NCBI GenBank assembly: GCA_965223435.1
Contig: CBDCWQ010000022.1
Location: 620,001-684,000, forward strand
From: CBDCWQ01 sp965223435
GTDB lineage: Bacteria; Myxococcota; Kuafuiibacteriia; Kuafuiibacteriales; Kuafuiibacteriaceae
Direction of reading: 5' to 3'
DNA: 64,000 nucleotides
This document shows, piece by piece, positions 29,001 through 35,955 of this stretch. The first letter of the stretch is position 1. Each line of letters opens with the position of its first letter. The position numbers were made by a program, and so were the translations under genes. The notes under the pieces are model-generated. The model was not told the origin of the DNA. It saw only the letters and a program-made list of their open reading frames with translations, and ran no database searches.

Positions 29001-30331
29001 TCGCCGAAGGTCGCCAACATGCCGGGGCCGGCTTTGTCGATGGTGTGGGTGGATGAGGTATTCCAAGTTTCTCCTCCGCGCAGTAGGAGCCGCCTTCCGG
29101 GTTCGACGTAACTCATTACCTCGCTGAATGAAGTTGTTGTGATCCGCCGACTGCCGACCGGGGCATCTGAAAAGTTGCCCGTTCTGGAAAAACAGATTGT
29201 TTTTTCGCCGCCAAAGACCACATTCGGGTCGTCAACGGTGATCACAATACTCTCAGTCGCAGTGTTTCCATCGGCATCGGTGACAACAAGGCTCACTGTG
29301 TACGTGCCCGGGACCTCATACACATGCGCTGACACGCCACCGGTTGCGGTATTCTTACTTTTCTTAGATGTGGCCCATGTGCCGCTGTTCGGATCTCCAA
29401 AATTCCATTGGTAGAGGAGCTCATGGAATGGGCGTACTGTATTCGTGCTCTTGGTATCGGTGGCATCAAAAAACACGGCCAACGGCGCAACGCCCGACGT
29501 TCGATTGGGCACCAACGATACGGTGATGGGGCTGGTCCCTGGCTCGGAAAGAACCGTGATACGAACCGTCGCTTGGGCGGTTCCTCCGCGTCCATCCTCG
29601 ACGGTGTAGTCAAAACTGTCCGAACCTGAGTATCCATGGATGGGGGTATAAGAGATCGTTTTACCATCGTGCTGAGTGTCGCCATGGGAAGGCTTTGTGA
29701 CACCACCAATCGTCAGCGGGTCGCCGTCTTCATCGTGGTCGTTTGCAAGCACGTCCAGAACAAACGTTTTGCCTGGTTGGACCGAGACGGTGTCGGGATT
29801 GGCGGTTGGGGGTTGGTTGACGGATCCGGTCGGCCCTTCGGTGACGGTGAAGCTGATGGAAAGGGCCGAACCGCTGGTCCCTCCGCCGCTCCGCTCGGAA
29901 TAGGGGGTTGCGGTGAGTGTGTGGCGACCTACCGTTGGCGTCCAGCTTCGATAGTCCCCGCGATAATCGCCGGCGAGCGCATAGGGGGCTGTGTTCTCAG
30001 TTCGGACGCTGACCTCATCGTCATAGCCAAAACGAACGCTCCCCACTATGCTCGGAACTGTGTTGGCCCGAATGCTGAGCTTTGTGCCCACCGAAGCCAA
30101 ATCGATGGTGTCTCCGTTCTTGAGCGTTTGAATGTCCGTATCGGTGTCCGCGTTGACCAACGTCAAGTCGGACACCAAAATTCCTATCGAGCCATTGGGG
30201 TCGATGCTGCTACCAGTGGCACCGGGGTCAAACTCGGCACACGCGCTGACAGCAAACGCGAGTCCTGCCACCCACACGCCGTTCCTGTGCTTCAATTGTC
30301 TGTTTCTATCGGTCTTGAGATATTGGTACAT
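26066..30331 (-). CDS. Lipoprotein B: Ig-like, cadherin-like, PKD, beta-helix, PKD, CBM and glycoside-hydrolase-like domains
   Basis: A lipoprotein of 1421 residues (Cys31 in FAVSAC) with GGGAGG before ATG 30331. Approximate order: Ig-like 50-165, cadherin-like 175-270, PKD 270-385, right-handed beta-helix 400-800, PKD-like 835-915, a carbohydrate-binding-type beta-sandwich 935-1085 (VIEAENYE ... HTLNIWSRDDGFRFDKIVL), and a clan-A glycosidase-like barrel from about 1130. In the barrel, FIDVDNEH near 1271-1278 resembles the acid/base motif and YIQSEGNPGG near 1327-1336 the nucleophile motif of GH5-like enzymes. The protein should bind and cut a polysaccharide at the cell surface; the substrate is unknown. 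The first 770 or so residues are almost identical to lipoprotein A, while the effector end is different. Its 5' end faces a Ser/Thr kinase operon. Confidence 0.88.
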   Translation of the reverse strand: MYQYLKTDRNRQLKHRNGVWVAGLAFAVSACAEFDPGATGSSIDPNGSIGILVSDLTLVNADTDTDIQTLKNGDTIDLASVGTKLSIRANTVPSIVGSVRFGYDDEVSVRTENTAPYALAGDYRGDYRSWTPTVGRHTLTATPYSERSGGGTSGSALSISFTVTEGPTGSVNQPPTANPDTVSVQPGKTFVLDVLANDHDEDGDPLTIGGVTKPSHGDTQHDGKTISYTPIHGYSGSDSFDYTVEDGRGGTAQATVRITVLSEPGTSPITVSLVPNRTSGVAPLAVFFDATDTKSTNTVRPFHELLYQWNFGDPNSGTWATSKKSKNTATGGVSAHVYEVPGTYTVSLVVTDADGNTATESIVITVDDPNVVFGGEKTICFSRTGNFSDAPVGSRRITTTSFSEVMSYVEPGRRLLLRGGETWNTSSTHTIDKAGPGMLATFGDGRANITIAGNQTLFNLSSRNPRFHDWRFVDLNIDGQSGSSSKGFTAGGTVSDFLLLRTSIRDVNDGLSFSLSILDWWETHGYPGQQHHRGVAIVDSSVHHVIGGRGSYNAYLATKQLIFLGNNFDDSRQGEHILRTPYVGKGVVGHNDLGRPAVTKHVVKMHAPGFGSGIGQGHYTEFVVMSDNTFRGDDNAWTVVPGPENAHADNRLRDIIIERNHFLAGVGTGEHLVVYARDVTIRNNVFDSTGAAYRGIISIGHRGLEPPSTGVSVLNNTAYRGDSEPLRFVRIGSSVSNTRVFNNLVSAPNSSKTELLYGAGTGLAQGSNLISDSPGFMKTDPSSSTDFEIQAGSAAIDAGVVLTDVFSDFNRNPRPSSVSGLKFDLGAFEFQTSEPPTNRPPMAQAGPDQIVRVDEGKATARVTLNAGASLDPDGSIVSYRWTGNPDPADEVRPQVTLGIGSHVFDLEVEDNQGGLDSDRVIISVVDENNPPPTGCEGTTCGAFLEEGGVLVIEAENYEKATLSTYTGYAEPHRWEAASDKNGYSGSGFLQVLPDERGEDAQGPSSPRDKSGAALSYPIQISTAGTYNVWVRGWSMGGESNGIHVGIDGQLAGTENGASNISGFRPHHDWVWENARKRGYAQPAQLVVRAGAHTLNIWSRDDGFRFDKIVLSTTSEAPTDVGPVQSPRMPASTASKHVFSVRGDRTELDGKPFQVIGLRTSNALMSDAATQQLIDNMDLFATYGINAVSVFFQGSRFGDVKGYNEDTSLNPIYANRMARIIEEADKRSIVVLVGCLYYGGSTAKWASWGQSEAEEAIRNTVVWLARNDYRNVFIDVDNEHMASNFDSFGMIAAAKSVDSRYVVGISGGTTPSNADLALHHSTRVSGKPYIQSEGNPGGYWGSYSKEDGLYNYINIGVYTEAMRADQKDKTLNKLRDGHGYMLASTWLQAVPPNGPHHEPGGYGTESDPGIRWWLDFVKSIAP

Positions 30332-30486
30332 GAAACCTCCCTTGTCGAGGCCATCATCAGCAAGATTCGCTCCATGGTTGGTTGAGCCCGTCAGAAGCCG
30401 GAAATTAGGACGTTACACGCTAGTCGGTTGTGGTGTGTGCGATTATGACTGAGCTTGAATGTGACCACAGCATCAAGTTGTCTATT
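28011..30486. repeat. 2476-bp direct repeat, copy B
   Basis: Partner of 23465-25940, at an offset of 4546 bp. It includes the whole region immediately upstream of lipoprotein B. The shared upstream part ends near TTGTCTATT at 30478-30486, about 100 bp before the start codon of the divergent kinase. Confidence 0.95.
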
Positions 30487-30582
30487 GTAATAACAATTGG
30501 TGAGTGGCCGGCATGTGGGTGCCTATGTTTGACTACACCGCCGATGGATTGCGGCACGAGCTCTGGTACAATAGGAGAGTTC
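30332..30582. promoter_or_regulatory. Divergent intergenic region between lipoprotein B and the kinase operon
   Basis: 251 bp. The lipoprotein-proximal 155 bp (to 30486) is duplicated upstream of lipoprotein A, so both lipoproteins probably carry the same leftward promoter and leader. The remaining 96 bp is unique and should serve the kinase operon. No sigma-54 (GG-N10-GC) or clear -35/-10 pair was identified with confidence. Confidence 0.45.
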
Positions 30583-32040
30583 GTGGCCGGTGACGATCAA
30601 GATGAGCTTACGAGTGAACTCGAGGGAGGCCTCGATACTGAAGTCAGTGTGCCGGGTGTCGAAACCACGATAACCACCACGGGACGAACCCGCAAAATTC
30701 CCACGTTGAGCATAGGCGACCGGGTGGGTGACTATCTCCTTAGGGGCGTCCTCGGAAGCGGAGGACTCGGCACAGTATACAAAGCTCAGTGCCGGCGATC
30801 GGGAGACCTGAGAGCTGTCAAGGTTCTTAAGGACCAGCATTCCGGGGATCCTCGAACCGTAGAGCGGCTTCGGCGGGAAGCTTGTACGGCAGGCTGGTTG
30901 GATCATCCGGGGGTCGCTCATGTCTACGAGTGGAACGTGTATGACGGACAGCCGTATATAGCTATGGAGTTTCTGTCCGGCGTGGATCTGAATGAACACA
31001 TCCTCACGGAAGGGCGGATCGCCCCGAGCGCATGCCTTCAGATCCTTCGCCCCTTGTGCGAAGTGCTTGAAGTCGCCCACGATCAGGGCGTCGTGCACCG
31101 AGACATCAAGGCTTCTAACATCTTCCTGAACGATGACCCAGAACGCCGAGTCGTACTTCTAGACTTTGGCATTGCCAAGATCGTTCGCCCCGACGTTCCA
31201 AGCATGACGCGGTCCCACGAAATGGTTGGCACCACAATGGTGGCGGCGCCCGAGCAGCTCTACCGCAATCGAACGGTGGATGGACGGGCGGATATTTATG
31301 CGTTCGGTGCACTGCTTTTTCGCATGTTGGCTGGCGTGCCCATATACCATGGTCTATCCCCGTACCAGGTAGAATATCGCAAACTGATGGGCCAACGACC
31401 GAGGCTTTCCGAGAAGTTTAATATGCCTTCCCGAGTGGACGAGGTCATCGGGCGTTGTATGGCTGTGGATCCGGCTGACCGCTATCTCAGCACAACCGAA
31501 TTTTTGAGTGCTGCAGCGGAGGCGCTAGCACCTATGACCGACTGCGTCGGTCCGCGGAGCCCGGCGCCGGCATTCACTAACGTTGATGCGCCTGAGGAAG
31601 AAGCCATCGGCTTGTATCTCGCCTTGGTTGTACCCGAGGAGGTCCACGCAGAGGGTGACGAGGCGGCCTTCGACCAAATGGAGTCAGTCCTGATGAACGC
31701 CGAGGCCTATCTGAAGAAGCACGGCTTCGATCTAGCAGTGGATGTTGGGGATTCTCGGCTCTTCGTGCAAAAACTTAGCCAGTTCGGGCCCGAGGGCGAT
31801 CCGATGGCTCAGGACATGAACCGAATACTTGATGGCATGCGGAACTGCCTGAGTAAAACGTCAGAAATCGACTCGAAGGTCGAGGCGTTGCTCTCGGTGC
31901 ACGTCGCCCCCGTTGAGTCAGTCCCGGGTGGATGGGAAGGCCCATTGCTCGACCTCGGCAGCTGGCTGCCGCAAAGCGTGGGACAGCCCATCTCTGTAAC
32001 CCGCCACGCTGCCCGAGTACTCAACCTCGAGACTCATTGA
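30583..32040 (+). CDS. Hanks-type Ser/Thr protein kinase
   Basis: GTG 30583 is chosen because AGGAG lies five bases upstream (30573-30577); the open frame extends back to 30430 without a ribosome site. The product is 485 residues. The kinase domain spans about 46-320: glycine loop LGSGGLGTVYKA near 54, the VK lysine shortly after, catalytic loop HRDIKASN from residue 172, DFG from 194, and the APEQ motif. All key catalytic residues are present, so it should be active. No transmembrane helix follows; the C-terminal 150 residues have no clear family but faintly resemble a degenerate nucleotide-cyclase fold, as in some kinase-cyclase-ATPase proteins. It is first in an operon with a second kinase (7-bp gap) and an FHA/sigma-54 activator, which suggests phosphorylation-dependent gene control. 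Confidence 0.9.
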   Translation: MAGDDQDELTSELEGGLDTEVSVPGVETTITTTGRTRKIPTLSIGDRVGDYLLRGVLGSGGLGTVYKAQCRRSGDLRAVKVLKDQHSGDPRTVERLRREACTAGWLDHPGVAHVYEWNVYDGQPYIAMEFLSGVDLNEHILTEGRIAPSACLQILRPLCEVLEVAHDQGVVHRDIKASNIFLNDDPERRVVLLDFGIAKIVRPDVPSMTRSHEMVGTTMVAAPEQLYRNRTVDGRADIYAFGALLFRMLAGVPIYHGLSPYQVEYRKLMGQRPRLSEKFNMPSRVDEVIGRCMAVDPADRYLSTTEFLSAAAEALAPMTDCVGPRSPAPAFTNVDAPEEEAIGLYLALVVPEEVHAEGDEAAFDQMESVLMNAEAYLKKHGFDLAVDVGDSRLFVQKLSQFGPEGDPMAQDMNRILDGMRNCLSKTSEIDSKVEALLSVHVAPVESVPGGWEGPLLDLGSWLPQSVGQPISVTRHAARVLNLETH

Positions 32041-32047
32041 GAATGCT

Positions 32048-35000
32048 GTGCCCCGGTGTCCGTTCTGCCACCGTCGTCTGCTACCCGGCAGGGCATGTCC
32101 GGCCGATGGTGCCAAACCGCAGGACGCAGCAGAACCGGGCACGTTGAAGGAACCTCCGGTTGGAGTTCCGAACCTGTGCCTAACGAACCCAATCGGCCGT
32201 GGTGGTTTCTCGGAAGTCTGGGCGGGACAAAGGCGCAAGACCAAGACCAAGGTTGCCGTCAAGTTTGCCAATACCAGGGACTCGATCCTAGCGAAGCGCT
32301 TCCAGCACGAGGCTCGAGCGCTTCACAAGATCGGGCCGCCTCACGTTCCCGAGTTTCTGGGCCATGGCGAAGAGGACGGACGAGCGTACCTCATCATGGA
32401 GCACATCTCGTGGCCAACCCTAGCCGATGTGCTCGCAACCCGTGGGCTCGAGCCGGACCTGATGTGGGGCCATTCGATGATCAACGCACTCCTCGATGCA
32501 TTGATTGCGGTCCACAAATTGGGATTCGTGCATCGAGATTTGAAGCCAGAGAACATTTTCGTTTCCACCGCCGGCACTGCTGTGAAACTGATCGACTTCG
32601 GTCTCGTCAGAGAAATAGAGATTTTATCTGACCTGACACAAACCGGTGCGGCGGTTGGCACGCCGAGCTACATGGCGCCTGAGCAGCTCCGCGGGGAACT
32701 GGCCGATGCTCGCTCGGACATCTACGCAGTTGGCGTCATCCTATATGAACTTGTCACCGGTAGGCCGCCGTTCGTGGGACCCGACCCCGTAGTACAAAGG
32801 GGTCACTTGGCGCTAAGGCCCAAACCCGTCCGGGACCTCGTTTCAGTAACTCCAGGCCTCAACGAGGTCATACTGGCTTGTCTCTCCAAGGCCCCGGAGA
32901 AACGCCCTCAGACTGCAACGACGCTGAAAGATGCTCTAAAGGTCAACTGGACCACAGCGGGGAGCAATGCGACCACCCACACCACAAACTCGGATCTGGG
33001 CCAACATTCGAAACAACCGGTCGTCCTCGTTTTCCTGGAGGGTAACGGTTCAGCGACGAAATTGTCCCAAGTGATAAAATCTGAGCGAGGCGTTGTGTGC
33101 CGACATACGTCGAAATACTACTTGTGTGCCTTCTCAGCAATCGATACCCATGACCCCGCTTCCCACGCCGTCGCTGCGGCCACCAAACTGAGTCAGTTGG
33201 GCTGGAAACGAGCGGTTCTTCATGTCACCAAGCTCCGAGTACAGACCCGGAATGGCCAAACGCCTAGAATGCTCGGCACCGCCATAAGCCGGCCCGAGAG
33301 CTGGATACCCAACGAACCATGGGAAGGCCTTCTTCTGTCGGAGCACTTCAGTTCGGTCATGCCTGCCCACCAAACTCGTCGAAGCCAAATCCCGGGCTTC
33401 AAATTACTCCTGGAGACTGCGCCCGATCGACCTGAAGGGAGTCCTCTCCTCGGCCGCAAAGAGCTCATGGACCAGTGTCTGAATGTTTGGCGCCGTGCCG
33501 TCGTGACCAATACGCCCAGCCTGATCACCATTCTGGGAGCACCCGGCATGGGTAAGTCGCGGGTCTGCCGAGAACTGGCTCAGCGGATAGGTGAATCGCT
33601 TAGCAACAGCCAAGGCGAGGTCATTCCGATGCGAATCGGCCGTTCCTTCGAGACAACTACGCTTCAGAGCATTGAGAATGTCCGAGACCGCAAGTCCAGC
33701 GCATCGACGGTGGTGATCCAACCAGGATGGCAGTTTGCTGAGGAGTTTAAGGGCTTCGGCGATAGCCTGAAACGTAAGGCCACGCAGGGGCCCCTGGCTG
33801 TGGTGATCGACCAAACGCACATCGCCTCAGACCAGTTTCTTGACCAGCTCGAGTTCGCGTCCTTGGACGGTGAGAGCCTCCCACTCCTGGTGGTGGCCTG
33901 TGCTGACCCCAGCCTCCAAGATCTGCGCCCGGATTGGGGAAAGGGTGCTGGGTGTTCCATCACCTGCCGGCTCGGGCCTCTTTCGAAGACGGCAGCCACA
34001 ATGCTGACCATTGAGCTCTTGAAGCCGGTTGAATACCCGCCAACGGAGTTTGTTAGGCAACTCGTGGAACGAACCGGTGGCCACCCATATTACCTGACGG
34101 AGATGGTGCGTCAGTTGAAACACGAGGGACTCATCAAGCGAAGAGCAAAGGCCAAGGGCGCTTATGTCGCGGCGGATGAACTGGACCGTCTCCCCCCGTC
34201 TCAGGTTGGGCAATGGCTACTCACCTATCAGCTCGGCGGCATGATGCCCGAGTTGGCGAGTTTCCTTCGCCTGTGCTCGGTTGTCGGTGTAGAGTGCTTG
34301 GTGGAAGAGCTGGAATTTGTCCAGGACCAGCTCCAAGCTGAAGGGTTGTGGGTCACGGGCATCGACGCAGCGATCGGCCTGGCAGAGCTTGCCGATCTTG
34401 GAATTCTCACCCGGACGTCAGTCGGCTACGCGTTTCAAAGTGCGGTCTTTCAGCATGGCGTCTACGAGCTTTTGGAGGCGTCCGAGCGAAAGCGAATCCA
34501 TAGATGCATTTCACGATTCTGGGAGTTGCGGCTGAGGACGGGTATGGCTGGCACAGAGATACTTCAGCGAATCGCCTGGCACCGGCAAGAGGCCGGAGAG
34601 GTCGAAGAGGCAGCGGCCCTGTGGCTCGAACTCGGTTATAAGGCGCTGGGCCTACGGCGCCCAGTCGAGGCTGAGCGCTACTTCTCATCGTGTCTGAGGC
34701 TTGGGTCGAAGGACGAACTGACGCACGCTGAAGCGCTGGTAGGCCGTGGCCGTGCCCGTCAGCAAATCGCCCGACGAGCCGAGTCGGCAATCGACCTGGA
34801 GGAAGCCGAGCGCATCGCGATGAAGCTCGGAAACTTAGCGTTAGCCGCCGACGCAATGCTCGAATGTGCAATCACCCTAGACTCTGACCAGCAGTACCGG
34901 AGGTCAGCAGCGAAAGGGAGAGAGGCTAAAGATCTCGTGCAGCGCTTGGGTGATGCGAGACTCGAGGGAAAGTACTTGTGCGCGCTCGGACGTGAAGCAG

Positions 35001-35878
35001 CGAGGAATCATGAGATCGATGCCTCTATCTACTACCTGACCCGTGCCCTCGAAAAGTCCACGTCGAGCGCGGACGAAGAGACACAGACGGTCATCAAGCT
35101 CATTCTGGGCGTCGTTCAGATCTTCGCCGGCAGTCTTGATGAGTCCCGTCAGACTTTCGACGAATTGATCGAATTGTGTGAGCGCCGGCGCGATGGATTT
35201 CACTTGGCGGCGACATACATCAATCGTCTGATGTTCTGGGAGGCCATGGGTGAAGTACAAAAAGGAGTGGAGGATCTCGAGCGGGTGATTGTACTCACGC
35301 GGGAATTTGGGCACCCCCGTCTCGAGCGCATGGCGACCCATAACCTGGCTGTGCTTCACTACATCAGGAGTGACTATGAGGAAAGCTTGCGGCTCGCACA
35401 GCGGAGCAAAGACCTCATGCAGAGATTTGATGTGCCTGTGTCTCCGGAGGTACTCCTGTTGGCACGTGTACACTTGGCCCTCGGCCATAGCCATGATGCT
35501 AGGGAACTCATCGAATGGGTCAAAACGAACTGTCCCCCCGAAACTCCCGAGCAAGGACTGCTCCTGCGAGCGATCGACCTTGTGATCCTCGAGCACTTAT
35601 CGAACGACGAGACCGATCAAGCTTGGCAAGAATTGCTGTCGGAGGTCGAGTCTTTGCCATTGAGCGAAGAGATGTTTGACGTCTACTGGTGGCGCGCGAA
35701 GTGCGCGCTTTCACGTAATCTGGGGAAAACTGCGGGGCAGGTGGTCGCAACGGTGACCCCCAAACTCGCCGGCGCGCCGGCGTGGCGTGACCGCTTCGCT
35801 GGGCTGCAGGGCTCCAAGGAACCGAACAACGGTAAGGACCACATCGCAAAACCCTTGAGTGTCAGCGATAAAGCTTGA
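32048..35878 (+). CDS. Ser/Thr kinase fused to AAA ATPase and TPR repeats
   Basis: 1276 residues from GTG 32048, 7 bp after the previous stop. It starts with a zinc-ribbon-like pattern (CPFCHRR, then CPADG; Cys4, 7 and 17). Kinase domain about 40-300: GRGGFSEVW, catalytic HRDLKPEN from 162, DFG from 183, APEQL. Residues 310-470 resemble a degenerate class III cyclase-like spacer. A STAND/AAA-type ATPase follows, with Walker A GAPGMGKSR from 497, and then about 400 residues of TPR-like helices (860-1250). This kinase-ATPase-TPR layout is known from signalling proteins of myxobacteria and from PknK-like or LuxR/MalT-like regulators: the TPRs sense a partner and the ATPase switches state. No DNA-binding domain is seen; that role may fall to the next gene. 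Confidence 0.9.
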   Translation: MPRCPFCHRRLLPGRACPADGAKPQDAAEPGTLKEPPVGVPNLCLTNPIGRGGFSEVWAGQRRKTKTKVAVKFANTRDSILAKRFQHEARALHKIGPPHVPEFLGHGEEDGRAYLIMEHISWPTLADVLATRGLEPDLMWGHSMINALLDALIAVHKLGFVHRDLKPENIFVSTAGTAVKLIDFGLVREIEILSDLTQTGAAVGTPSYMAPEQLRGELADARSDIYAVGVILYELVTGRPPFVGPDPVVQRGHLALRPKPVRDLVSVTPGLNEVILACLSKAPEKRPQTATTLKDALKVNWTTAGSNATTHTTNSDLGQHSKQPVVLVFLEGNGSATKLSQVIKSERGVVCRHTSKYYLCAFSAIDTHDPASHAVAAATKLSQLGWKRAVLHVTKLRVQTRNGQTPRMLGTAISRPESWIPNEPWEGLLLSEHFSSVMPAHQTRRSQIPGFKLLLETAPDRPEGSPLLGRKELMDQCLNVWRRAVVTNTPSLITILGAPGMGKSRVCRELAQRIGESLSNSQGEVIPMRIGRSFETTTLQSIENVRDRKSSASTVVIQPGWQFAEEFKGFGDSLKRKATQGPLAVVIDQTHIASDQFLDQLEFASLDGESLPLLVVACADPSLQDLRPDWGKGAGCSITCRLGPLSKTAATMLTIELLKPVEYPPTEFVRQLVERTGGHPYYLTEMVRQLKHEGLIKRRAKAKGAYVAADELDRLPPSQVGQWLLTYQLGGMMPELASFLRLCSVVGVECLVEELEFVQDQLQAEGLWVTGIDAAIGLAELADLGILTRTSVGYAFQSAVFQHGVYELLEASERKRIHRCISRFWELRLRTGMAGTEILQRIAWHRQEAGEVEEAAALWLELGYKALGLRRPVEAERYFSSCLRLGSKDELTHAEALVGRGRARQQIARRAESAIDLEEAERIAMKLGNLALAADAMLECAITLDSDQQYRRSAAKGREAKDLVQRLGDARLEGKYLCALGREAARNHEIDASIYYLTRALEKSTSSADEETQTVIKLILGVVQIFAGSLDESRQTFDELIELCERRRDGFHLAATYINRLMFWEAMGEVQKGVEDLERVIVLTREFGHPRLERMATHNLAVLHYIRSDYEESLRLAQRSKDLMQRFDVPVSPEVLLLARVHLALGHSHDARELIEWVKTNCPPETPEQGLLLRAIDLVILEHLSNDETDQAWQELLSEVESLPLSEEMFDVYWWRAKCALSRNLGKTAGQVVATVTPKLAGAPAWRDRFAGLQGSKEPNNGKDHIAKPLSVSDKA

Positions 35879-35955
35879 TTAAAGCATGGTTACAAAGAAT
35901 GAGGTTCTTGATCGTATCTTGACCGGGTGCCGGTTTGTCCTGAACCTAGGGGTCC

